Position numbers and translations under genes: made by a program. Below are positions 5,842 to 12,195 of a DNA stretch of 12,195 nucleotides, one piece after another. The DNA comes from CAYURR01 sp964446745 (lineage in GTDB: Bacteria > Bacillota > Clostridia > Lachnospirales > WQUN01). Location: contig CAYURR010000084.1 of assembly GCA_964446745.1 (NCBI GenBank), forward strand, positions 1 through 12,195, in the 5' to 3' direction. Under the pieces are notes generated by a model. That model was given only the letters and a program-made list of their open reading frames with translations. It was not told where the DNA came from and ran no database searches. Each line of letters starts with the position of its first letter. Position 1 is the first letter of the stretch.

Positions 5842-7410
5842 TTATTTATGGATGAACCAGTCGTTGATGTTGTAGTAAGGATTGGTCGTTCGCGGGTGCT
5901 TGTCGCCCATCACGCTGATGTCTGTAAGCAGAACAGATTTGCGGAACACGAGCCCGATGCATGGCAGCTCCTTCGCGGCGCGCAATTGTATGTCGCTCAT
6001 GGCCTTTTTATAGAGTGTATCGTTTTGGGCTGTAAATGCCTGATGCAATAGCGCCTCCATGACCTCGTCCTGATATGAAAAGAAATTGCTGCGCCCATAT
6101 ACAAAACTCAAATCCGGTATCGTGGATAGATTAAACCCGCCGATGAAGATATCGTAGTCCTTGCTGTTTAAGCGCTTCAAGTAATCGTCAAAGGCCAAGG
6201 TTTCAAGCTTCGTCTTGATGCCGACGGAGTCTAACGCCTCGCAGAGCGCACCTGCGATCTTTACACGCTCTCTGTTTTCATTGTTCACGAGCACGCGAAA
6301 CTCGAGGTCTGTACGTGTGATCAATGTCTTGGCCTTTTCGGGGTCGTAGGCATATTTGTCGACCTCGGGCTCGTAGAGCCATGAGCCTGGCCTGACCGGC
6401 GTATATGCGCGTTCGGCCTGATCTAAGTAATATGTGGAAACGAATTCGTCTATGTTCACAGCATATGCGATGGCTTCGCGCAGGGTTCGATCCTTAAGAT
6501 ATGGGTTGTGGAAATTGAAGCCTATGAAGTCAAAGTAATTGACTGTGTATTCGCTGATGCTCGTCGCGCCCACGTTCTTGAAACGGCTCCAATCCGATAT
6601 AGGAGCGGATATAGCATCGATCACACGCTGCTCGAACGCATATATCTCGGACTCTTGATCTTTAACAATCTGCACGGCGATACGCTCGATATACGGTTGC
6701 TTGCGAAACGGCATACGGTTTTCGTTCTGTACCAAGATCATTTCTTTGTTGATGTCATAGCTCTCGAACGTAAACAGACCGCTGCAAACGGGATTGTTGT
6801 CCATGTCATCGGCATGCTTCGGGATCAACGGGAAGTTGAACGTATATCCGACACCGCCGAATACCGTCTTGAATGTAATATCGACCTGATTTGTTTCGAC
6901 TTTTGTATATGTATCGATGTTTCTGACATTTTGCGCGTAGACCGAGGCGTTGTCGGGGTCCTTAAGCATATTCAGAGAATAGATGATATCGTCTGCTGTA
7001 ATCGGAACGCCGTCGCTCCAGAATAGTCCGTCCCGCAGATGCAGGCTCGCGCTCAGACCGTCTGCAGACATCGCGAGGCTCGCAAGCCCCGTCACGGGTT
7101 TTAGTCTCTCGTCGATATCCAACAGCGGCTCAAACATCAGTTTCATGATCTTATCTACAGAACCATCCTCGTTTGTAAGCGGATTTAGCGTGAGCGGATG
7201 CCTCATGCCCAGCTTCAGTGTGCCACCGCTCTCGGGGTTGATCGGCTCCGGGGTTGGCGTTTCGATCGGCTCCGGTGTGCTCGTAGCAGCCGGCGGCAAT
7301 TCCTCGGTCGGCTTTGTGCATCCAGACAAGCCGGTAGAAAGCCCTGTCATCAAAGTGATAACCGCTATGGCCGTGAGTACCTTTCTAAAGGGTTTTATCT
7401 TGTGTTTCAT
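5842..7410 (-). CDS. Oligopeptide-type solute-binding lipoprotein (SBP_bac_5 / OppA-DppA family)
   Basis: The mature protein should be anchored outside the membrane and bind a peptide or similar solute for an ABC importer. Start is the ATG at 7410 or 7413; GGAGG (7420-7416) is 5 nt from the first of these and too close to the second. A longer TTG start at 7422 would contain the SD. From 7410 the protein has 522 residues: basic N-terminus, hydrophobic core (about 11-28) and lipobox LSGC with the lipidated Cys at 31. A Pro/Thr/Glu-rich tether (about 32-60) is followed by the family fold, with signs such as GLFWSDGVPITADDIIYSLN, FNFHNPYLKDRTLREAIAYA and a C-terminal DIQLRAAKELPCIGLVFRKS. No permease or ATPase gene is nearby, so it is an orphan or shares a transporter encoded elsewhere. 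It sits between a lytic transglycosylase and Ddl, which suggests a wall-peptide ligand (inference only). Confidence 0.92.
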   Translation of the reverse strand: MKHKIKPFRKVLTAIAVITLMTGLSTGLSGCTKPTEELPPAATSTPEPIETPTPEPINPESGGTLKLGMRHPLTLNPLTNEDGSVDKIMKLMFEPLLDIDERLKPVTGLASLAMSADGLSASLHLRDGLFWSDGVPITADDIIYSLNMLKDPDNASVYAQNVRNIDTYTKVETNQVDITFKTVFGGVGYTFNFPLIPKHADDMDNNPVCSGLFTFESYDINKEMILVQNENRMPFRKQPYIERIAVQIVKDQESEIYAFEQRVIDAISAPISDWSRFKNVGATSISEYTVNYFDFIGFNFHNPYLKDRTLREAIAYAVNIDEFVSTYYLDQAERAYTPVRPGSWLYEPEVDKYAYDPEKAKTLITRTDLEFRVLVNNENRERVKIAGALCEALDSVGIKTKLETLAFDDYLKRLNSKDYDIFIGGFNLSTIPDLSFVYGRSNFFSYQDEVMEALLHQAFTAQNDTLYKKAMSDIQLRAAKELPCIGLVFRKSVLLTDISVMGDKHPRTTNPYYNINDWFIHK

Positions 7411-7431
7411 CATGACCTCCAATTTTCATTC

Positions 7432-8010
7432 TTATCCCCTCATTACCCTCAACAGCAACAGATATATCCTTTCGTTCTCTCGCACACGCTTTACAAAATT
7501 ATGGGTCTCGGGATATGGGATGCTTTTGAGGCTCGTGCCGTCGGTGGTATAGGCTTCGTTGCTGAGCCAGCGGCTCACATTGGTGCTGCCTGCGTTGTAG
7601 GCGGCTAGCGCGAGCTCCTCGTTTTGGTCAAAGCGGTCCAACAGCATGCGTAAGTAGAAGCTGCCCAACGCAATGTTTACCTCGGGGTCATATATGTGCT
7701 TGTTGTCGTAACCCGTCATACCGGATTTCTGTGCGAGCCACGCGGCCGTGTCGTCCGTGAGTTGCATGAGTCCCTTTGCGGATTTGCCGGAGGTAGCGTT
7801 TGGGCGAAACTTGCTTTCGGCATGTATCACGGCATATACAAAAGACGGGCGCAAATCGTTTACGCGGGCTTGCTCGTAAATGATGTCTCGATACTTGACC
7901 GGATAACGCAACACGACGAATGATCCGGCTATGACAGCCAGAAACAAGAACGCAAGCAAGGCTGAGACACACAATCGTTTTATCCGCTTTAATGATATGC
8001 TCACAAACAT
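7432..8010 (-). CDS. Membrane-anchored lytic transglycosylase (SLT domain)
   Basis: The enzyme cleaves the MurNAc-GlcNAc bond of peptidoglycan, leaving 1,6-anhydro ends. The 192-residue protein has one N-terminal membrane segment (about 14-34) and then an outward-facing SLT/GEWL catalytic domain. Catalytic E65 lies in VIHAESKFRPNATSGKSAKG, followed by LMQL, then YDPEVNIALGSFYL and LALAAYNAGSTNVSRWL, all family hallmarks. I chose ATG 8010 because AGGGAG lies 6 nt upstream. An ATG at 8040 in the same frame would extend the protein by 10 residues into coaE without an evident SD. The start overlaps the coaE stop by 10 nt. This gene following polA-coaE is a familiar clostridial arrangement. The binding-protein gene starts 21 nt after its stop. 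Confidence 0.94.
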   Translation of the reverse strand: MFVSISLKRIKRLCVSALLAFLFLAVIAGSFVVLRYPVKYRDIIYEQARVNDLRPSFVYAVIHAESKFRPNATSGKSAKGLMQLTDDTAAWLAQKSGMTGYDNKHIYDPEVNIALGSFYLRMLLDRFDQNEELALAAYNAGSTNVSRWLSNEAYTTDGTSLKSIPYPETHNFVKRVRENERIYLLLLRVMRG

Positions 8011-8627
8011 CGGTCGCTCCCTTGTCTGTGCAACAGCCATTCGACCCGCTCCCTCAATTCTGATATGCCCATGTTGTTTTCTATCACATCATCCGCGTGT
8101 GCGGCCAAGTATTCCTCATCGGATTGCGCGCGCAGGCGGTTCAATGCCTCGTCATATGAAAGGCCGTCTCTTTGCATGATGCGCTGCAGCCGGATGTCCT
8201 TGTCAGCCGTAACGACCCAAACCCGCTTACAATGCTCATGCATTCCGGCCTGTATCAATAACGGCGCGTCCACAACCACGATACACGTTTCCGCATGCTC
8301 TTTAGCGAGCTCAAAGCTCATACATATGACATGCTTATGCACGATGCCCTCGAGTATTTTGCGTTTGTCTGCGTCCGCAAATACGATGGCTGCGAGCGCG
8401 CGTCTATTTATTGTCCGGTCTTCGGCTAAGATTGTTTCTCCAAAAAAATCCAACACCTCATGATAACCCGCGCCATCCTTGGCCAATACCTCGTGCGCAA
8501 GCGTATCGCAATCTATACAGTATGCACCGTGCTCGCGTAGGATGTTGCAGACCGTGCCCTTGCCGCTGCCGCTGTTGCCCGTCAGTCCGATATCGAACGC
8601 GGACAGGTCAAGGTTATTTCGCGTCAT
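8001..8627 (-). CDS. coaE: Dephospho-CoA kinase
   Basis: It catalyses the last step of coenzyme A synthesis, ATP-dependent 3'-phosphorylation of dephospho-CoA, in the cytoplasm. From ATG 8627 the protein has 208 residues, normal for CoaE. The P-loop is GNSGSGKGT (17-25), in place of the more usual GGIGSGKS-like form. The substrate-binding aspartates appear in CIDCDTLAHEVL, the core strand in IVVVDAPLLIQAG, and the lid-type region in RLQRIMQRDGLSYDEALNRL. The start overlaps the polA stop by 14 nt. A GGGG element is 9 nt upstream, and coupling to polA translation is likely. A longer same-frame start at 8660 lies deeper inside polA and is less likely. The polA-coaE order supports the assignment against other small P-loop kinases. 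Confidence 0.93.
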   Translation of the reverse strand: MTRNNLDLSAFDIGLTGNSGSGKGTVCNILREHGAYCIDCDTLAHEVLAKDGAGYHEVLDFFGETILAEDRTINRRALAAIVFADADKRKILEGIVHKHVICMSFELAKEHAETCIVVVDAPLLIQAGMHEHCKRVWVVTADKDIRLQRIMQRDGLSYDEALNRLRAQSDEEYLAAHADDVIENNMGISELRERVEWLLHRQGSDRCL

Positions 8628-11394
8628 ACCATGTATCCCCTTGCGAGATGTCCGCGACAAGCGGAGCCCTCAGGTCAAAGCCGTTTTCCATCTCGGATTT
8701 TAATAATTCCATCACGGTCGTAAGCTCGGAGCGATGCACCTCTAAAAGCAGTTCGTCGTGCACCTGCAGCAGCAGGCGTGAACGCGCGTTCATGTCCTTT
8801 AGGCGGTTGTGCACCTTAATCATCGCGAGCTTGATTATGTCGGCCGCACTGCCCTGCACGGGCATGTTCATCGCTACGCGCTCGCCGAACGAGCGGATGT
8901 TGCGATTGTCCGCCTTTAACTCGGGGATCATCCTGCGTCTGCCGTAGATCGTCTGCGCGTAACCCAGTTCCTTTGCAGATGATACCGTATCGTCCAGATA
9001 TGCCTTGATCTTAGGGTATTTGGCAAAATACTCCTGAATATATGCATCGGCCTCTTTTACGGATACACCAATGTCCTTACTGAGGCTGAATGCGGAAATG
9101 CCATATACAATTCCAAAATTCACGGCCTTGGCGCCCGAACGCTGCTCGGGTGTCACATCGTCATAGCCGATGCCGAGCACCTGCGAGGCGGTGAGGCGGT
9201 GGATATCAAGACCCGTCACAAACGCGTGGATCATATTCTCGTCACCGCTCAGATGCGCGAGGATACGCAGCTCGATCTGGCTGTAGTCCCCGTCTACAAA
9301 TACAAAATCCGCGTTTTCGGGCACAAAAGCCTTGCGCAGTCGCCTACCCAACGGCAGACGCACGGGGATATTCTGAAGGTTCGGTTCTATGCTGCTGATA
9401 CGCCCCGTCGCGGTGCCCGTCTGGTTAAATGTCGAATATATACGCTGAGTAACCGGATGCACGGCCTGCAGCAGCCCGTCCGTGTAGGTGGACTTGAGCT
9501 TTGTATATTGTCGATAATCGAGTATCTGTTCGATAACGGGATGCTCGTCACGCAGTCCTTCCAAAACCTCCGCAGAGGTCGAATAGCCCTGCTTGGTCTT
9601 TTTGGAGGCCTTCAATCCGAGCTTTTCAAACAGCACAACCCCGAGTTGGGAGGGGGAATTGATATTGAAATGCTCGCCGGACAGCTCGTAAACGGCTGCG
9701 GTCTTCTCGTCGATCATATGGTTCAGCTCGTTTTTAAAACGCATGATCTCGGCGGTGTCTATGCGGATGCCTGCGGTCTCCATATCCGCGAGCACGTCCG
9801 CAAGCTTTAGCTCCATGTCGTAAAACAATTCGGCTTGACCGTTTTGTTTGAGCTGTTCGTGCATGATCGGATATGCGCGGAACAATACATCGGCCTGTGG
9901 GAACGCGTAATCTGCGATCTCTTTATCGCTGAATGCTTCGGCACGTTTGACGGATTTGCCCTTGCCCCAGAAATCTTCGTGAGACGGATAGGATTCATGC
10001 AGGTAGTTAAAGGCTATGTCGTTATATGCATATGAGGATTCGGATGCGTTTAGGATATAACCCGCAATCCCTGCATCAAACACAAAATGACCGGCGTCTA
10101 TAGCGCGGCTACGCAAATAGCGCAGGTCGCCTTTGACATCGGGTGAAATCTTTTTTACGGGGGATTCGAAAAAGGCCTTGTATATCGAGAGTATCTCGTC
10201 CTCACTCATGCCCTCGTCCATCAAGCCGCCGTCCGCAAGCGCGCGACCGGCCTTTATGAATACGGTGCCCGATGCGTCTGTGAACACGATGCCCAAAAAA
10301 TCGGATTCATTCGAACCCGCGACATTTATAGCCGATACACGCTGCAGGATACAGACCGCGCATAGCTCAGATTTAATGAGCAAGGCCATAGCGTCCCTGG
10401 CCTGCTGCGGCTCGGTCACAACTGTAAATGAGGTGGCATTCGTCGCGACTGAGGTTTCGGATGAGCCTTCGCCGGAGCCAAGTGATGAACCGACAGAAGC
10501 ACCCGTGCTGTTCTCCGGCATATGGAAACGGCCCTTCAAAGCCTTAAAATCCAATGACATCAAGAGTTCATAAGCCTCGGCGGGGAATTTATCTGCGAGG
10601 CGCGCGGATTCGAAGTCGATCTCGACGGGCACGTCCGTTACGATTGTCGCGAGCACCTTGCTCATGCGCGCGAGTTCCGCGTGCTCGGTGAGCTTTTGCG
10701 ACAGACCTGCGGGTTTTATCTCAGCCGCATGTGCGAGCGCGTTCTCGAGATCGCCGTATTCGTCCAAAACCTTCAGCGCGGATTTTTCTCCGACACCGGG
10801 CACACCCGGGATGTTGTCGGACTTGTCGCCCATCAGCGCCTTTAAGTCGATGATGCCGCGCGGATTGACCCCGTACTGCTGCTTCACATCCTCCGCAAAG
10901 AAGATGTCTGTCTCCGATTTGCCGCCCTTGGTGCGAGGCAAACGCACCTTTACGGTGTCTGTCGCAAGCTGCAAAAGGTCACGGTCGCCGGATACGATAA
11001 CAGGCAAGAGCCCTTGCTCCTGCGCGCGCAAAGAGAGCGTGCCGATGATATCGTCGGCCTCGTAGCCCGCTACATCGACAGCCGCTATAGACATCTTTTG
11101 CAATAGCTCCTTCAAAAGCGGTATCTGCGGGCGCAGTTCCTCGGGCATCGGCTTACGCGTACCCTTGTATTCGGTGAAGATAGTGTGGCGGAAATTGCCG
11201 CCCGGACGGTCAAACGCAACGATGGCATATTGCGGCTTTTCATCGTCCAATATCTTAAAAAAGATATTCAGAAAGCCGTAGATGCCGTTCGTGTACCGCC
11301 CGCTCTTGTCCGTTAGCAGGTTGATCGCATAAAATGCCCTGTTTATGAGGCTGTTGCCGTCTATTATAATGACCTTTTTTTCAATTGTATCCAT
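8614..11394 (-). CDS. polA: DNA polymerase I
   Basis: This is the replication and repair polymerase that removes RNA primers and fills gaps. From ATG 11394 it has 926 residues. The N-terminal 5' nuclease domain (1 to about 290) shows IIIDGNSLINRAFYA, YEADDIIGTL, VIVSGDRDLLQLA and GDKSDNIPGVPGVGEKSALK. A Ser/Gly-rich linker (about 300-325) leads to a 3'-5' exonuclease-like domain (to about 525) in which I do not find the catalytic Asp-x-Glu motif, so proofreading is probably lost, as in several Firmicute enzymes. The polymerase domain has motif A DYSQIELRI (D703), O-helix RSGAKAVNFGIVYG (from R752) and motif C VHDE (879-881 HDE). An alternative ATG at 11418 adds 8 residues; neither start has a strong SD. 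The gene overlaps the end of the upstream kinase gene by 31 nt, so coupled translation is likely. Confidence 0.97.
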   Translation of the reverse strand: MDTIEKKVIIIDGNSLINRAFYAINLLTDKSGRYTNGIYGFLNIFFKILDDEKPQYAIVAFDRPGGNFRHTIFTEYKGTRKPMPEELRPQIPLLKELLQKMSIAAVDVAGYEADDIIGTLSLRAQEQGLLPVIVSGDRDLLQLATDTVKVRLPRTKGGKSETDIFFAEDVKQQYGVNPRGIIDLKALMGDKSDNIPGVPGVGEKSALKVLDEYGDLENALAHAAEIKPAGLSQKLTEHAELARMSKVLATIVTDVPVEIDFESARLADKFPAEAYELLMSLDFKALKGRFHMPENSTGASVGSSLGSGEGSSETSVATNATSFTVVTEPQQARDAMALLIKSELCAVCILQRVSAINVAGSNESDFLGIVFTDASGTVFIKAGRALADGGLMDEGMSEDEILSIYKAFFESPVKKISPDVKGDLRYLRSRAIDAGHFVFDAGIAGYILNASESSYAYNDIAFNYLHESYPSHEDFWGKGKSVKRAEAFSDKEIADYAFPQADVLFRAYPIMHEQLKQNGQAELFYDMELKLADVLADMETAGIRIDTAEIMRFKNELNHMIDEKTAAVYELSGEHFNINSPSQLGVVLFEKLGLKASKKTKQGYSTSAEVLEGLRDEHPVIEQILDYRQYTKLKSTYTDGLLQAVHPVTQRIYSTFNQTGTATGRISSIEPNLQNIPVRLPLGRRLRKAFVPENADFVFVDGDYSQIELRILAHLSGDENMIHAFVTGLDIHRLTASQVLGIGYDDVTPEQRSGAKAVNFGIVYGISAFSLSKDIGVSVKEADAYIQEYFAKYPKIKAYLDDTVSSAKELGYAQTIYGRRRMIPELKADNRNIRSFGERVAMNMPVQGSAADIIKLAMIKVHNRLKDMNARSRLLLQVHDELLLEVHRSELTTVMELLKSEMENGFDLRAPLVADISQGDTWYDAK

Positions 11395-11945
11395 GCTTGC
11401 TTTATCAACTCCATACATTCATTGGGGGTCTGCGCAGATGTGTCTACGGTTAGATCGTATCGCTTATCGGTGTGAATCGTTTGCTGCCAATTGATTACAG
11501 GCCGTGCGACCTCATCCCCGTCCATCGCCGGATAACTTGTCTCTATACGCCTGCTGACTATGCAGTCAAGCGGGCAATAAACCCCCACCTTCAGCACATC
11601 GTAATCCGCTATGATATCCATACACCGTTCAAACATCCTCATACCCGTGGCATAGTCGTCATGATGCCCCACATCGGCAATGATATTCAAGCCGTTAGCG
11701 CAATGCGCCGCTATAGAACTGTACATCGACAGGTACATGCGGCAGATCATGTCCTCGAGGTCCGGGCGTTCGCGACCGGGCCTTAAGCCGATACCCGGGA
11801 GAAACTGCTCCGGTATCATGCGCATGTAGTTGTCTACGCCGATATTCATCCATACGCCCTCAAAGCCCGTCTGAATAGCCTTTACGATCGAGGATTTGCC
11901 CGAACGCGGTGCGCCGTTCAGTATTATTACGCCCCCGAGCCGCAT
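11364..11945 (-). CDS. Chloramphenicol-phosphotransferase-like P-loop kinase
   Basis: This 193-residue protein looks like a small-molecule kinase of the CPT-like P-loop group. It opens with a strand and Walker A, VIILNGAPRSGKSSIVKAIQ (P-loop about 11-18). Then comes NIGVDNYM, where D38 matches the catalytic Asp of Streptomyces chloramphenicol phosphotransferase by position. A NIIADVGHH strand and KVGVYCPLDCIVSRRIETS, with paired arginines resembling the lid, follow. The C-terminus RYDLTVDTSAQTPNECMELI is typical of the group. The true substrate is unknown; the family name does not mean resistance here. It starts 2 nt after the hisD stop without a clear SD and overlaps polA by 31 nt, so it is translated within the housekeeping unit. 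Alternatives are a zeta-like or AAA_33-type kinase. The fold is secure; the function is not. Confidence 0.8.
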   Translation of the reverse strand: MRLGGVIILNGAPRSGKSSIVKAIQTGFEGVWMNIGVDNYMRMIPEQFLPGIGLRPGRERPDLEDMICRMYLSMYSSIAAHCANGLNIIADVGHHDDYATGMRMFERCMDIIADYDVLKVGVYCPLDCIVSRRIETSYPAMDGDEVARPVINWQQTIHTDKRYDLTVDTSAQTPNECMELIKQAWIQLKKRSL

Positions 11946-11947
11946 AT

Positions 11948-12195
11948 TTAGGATTTACGTATAGCGACCGAAGCCCCGTGTCCCGTAAGTCCCTCGGTTT
12001 TTGCAAAGGCCTCGGCATCGTCCGCGAGCTTGCTTAAAGCCTCAGCCGAAAAACTCAGCAGGCTGGATTTTTTTATAAAATCGTCGACGGACAGCGCGGA
12101 GAAGAACTGTGCGGTGCGTCCTGTCGGTAATACATGGTTAGGGCCCGCGATATAGTCACCGATTGCCTCGGGCGTATAGTTGCCCAAGAATACAG
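11948..12195 (-). CDS. hisD: Histidinol dehydrogenase, C-terminal end (gene continues past the window)
   Basis: This is the last enzyme of histidine synthesis, oxidising L-histidinol to L-histidine with NAD and zinc. Only the last 81 codons are in the window. They carry hallmark HisD sequence: LGNYTPEAIGDYIAGPNHVL followed by PTGRTAQFFSALSVDDFIKK, and close to the C-terminus EGLTGHGASVAIR, whose His lies in the segment that contributes a zinc ligand. The frame is open to the right edge, so the start codon lies beyond it. The stop is 2 nt before the kinase ATG, suggesting that the his gene and the polA group share a transcript. Confidence 0.95.
   Translation of the reverse strand, partial: VFLGNYTPEAIGDYIAGPNHVLPTGRTAQFFSALSVDDFIKKSSLLSFSAEALSKLADDAEAFAKTEGLTGHGASVAIRKS

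Noticed and set aside
6508..7026. Plus-strand 172-codon frame opposite the binding-protein gene
   Set aside because: It is antisense to a well supported coding sequence, has no domain signal and follows from the codon pattern of that gene. The same applies to 6983-7552, 8411-8947 and 9199-9810.
1..12195. CRISPR arrays, tRNA or rRNA genes, integrase or replication origin
   Set aside because: I saw no regularly spaced repeats, tRNA-like folds, rRNA segments, recombinase motifs or clustered DnaA boxes in the window.

Overview
The window joins two regions of different character. The right part (about 2.85-12.2 kb) is compact, roughly half G+C, and carries bacterial housekeeping genes with strong AGGAGG-type ribosome binding sites. 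The left part (1 to about 2.85 kb) is A+T-rich, poor in intact genes and full of decayed or mobile sequence. Family content, the polA-coaE-lytic transglycosylase order and the Shine-Dalgarno sites suggest a Firmicute, most likely a clostridial lineage. I cannot name a genus from sequence alone.

Right region, minus strand, read from the right edge leftwards: hisD (3' end only), a chloramphenicol-phosphotransferase-like P-loop kinase, polA, coaE, a membrane-anchored SLT-type lytic transglycosylase, an oligopeptide-type solute-binding lipoprotein, and a D-alanine-D-alanine ligase. Gaps are 21 nt or less and three junctions overlap, so this looks like one transcription unit of at least seven genes. 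The last three genes share a wall theme: cutting peptidoglycan, binding a peptide-like ligand and making D-Ala-D-Ala. Converging on it from the plus strand is a yyaL-type gene (thioredoxin-like domain plus glycosidase-like barrel). It is broken near its 5' end by a 20-nt insertion that adds a stop and shifts the frame; the other 615 codons are open.

Left region: minus-strand relics of a phage tail module, namely the frameshift-made extension of a tail assembly chaperone (1382-1638) and the start of a tape-measure gene (about 189-579). The chaperone relic appears to keep a textbook -1 frameshift signal: an A AAA AAC heptamer, a zero-frame stop two codons on, and a 10-bp hairpin. Between the two relics, in the opposite orientation, sits an apparently intact AbrB-type antitoxin/PIN toxin operon with its own promoter and a possible operator. 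Further right are a 197-bp MITE-like element with perfect 22-bp terminal inverted repeats, a decayed AraC-family regulator, an unrecognised 51-codon ORF and a good terminator before the yyaL-type gene.

The picture is a stable core operon abutting a degrading prophage or accessory island whose best preserved content is the toxin-antitoxin pair. The points most worth checking are the fossil frameshift site, the 20-nt yyaL interruption, the short inverted-repeat element and the unexplained kinase between hisD and polA.
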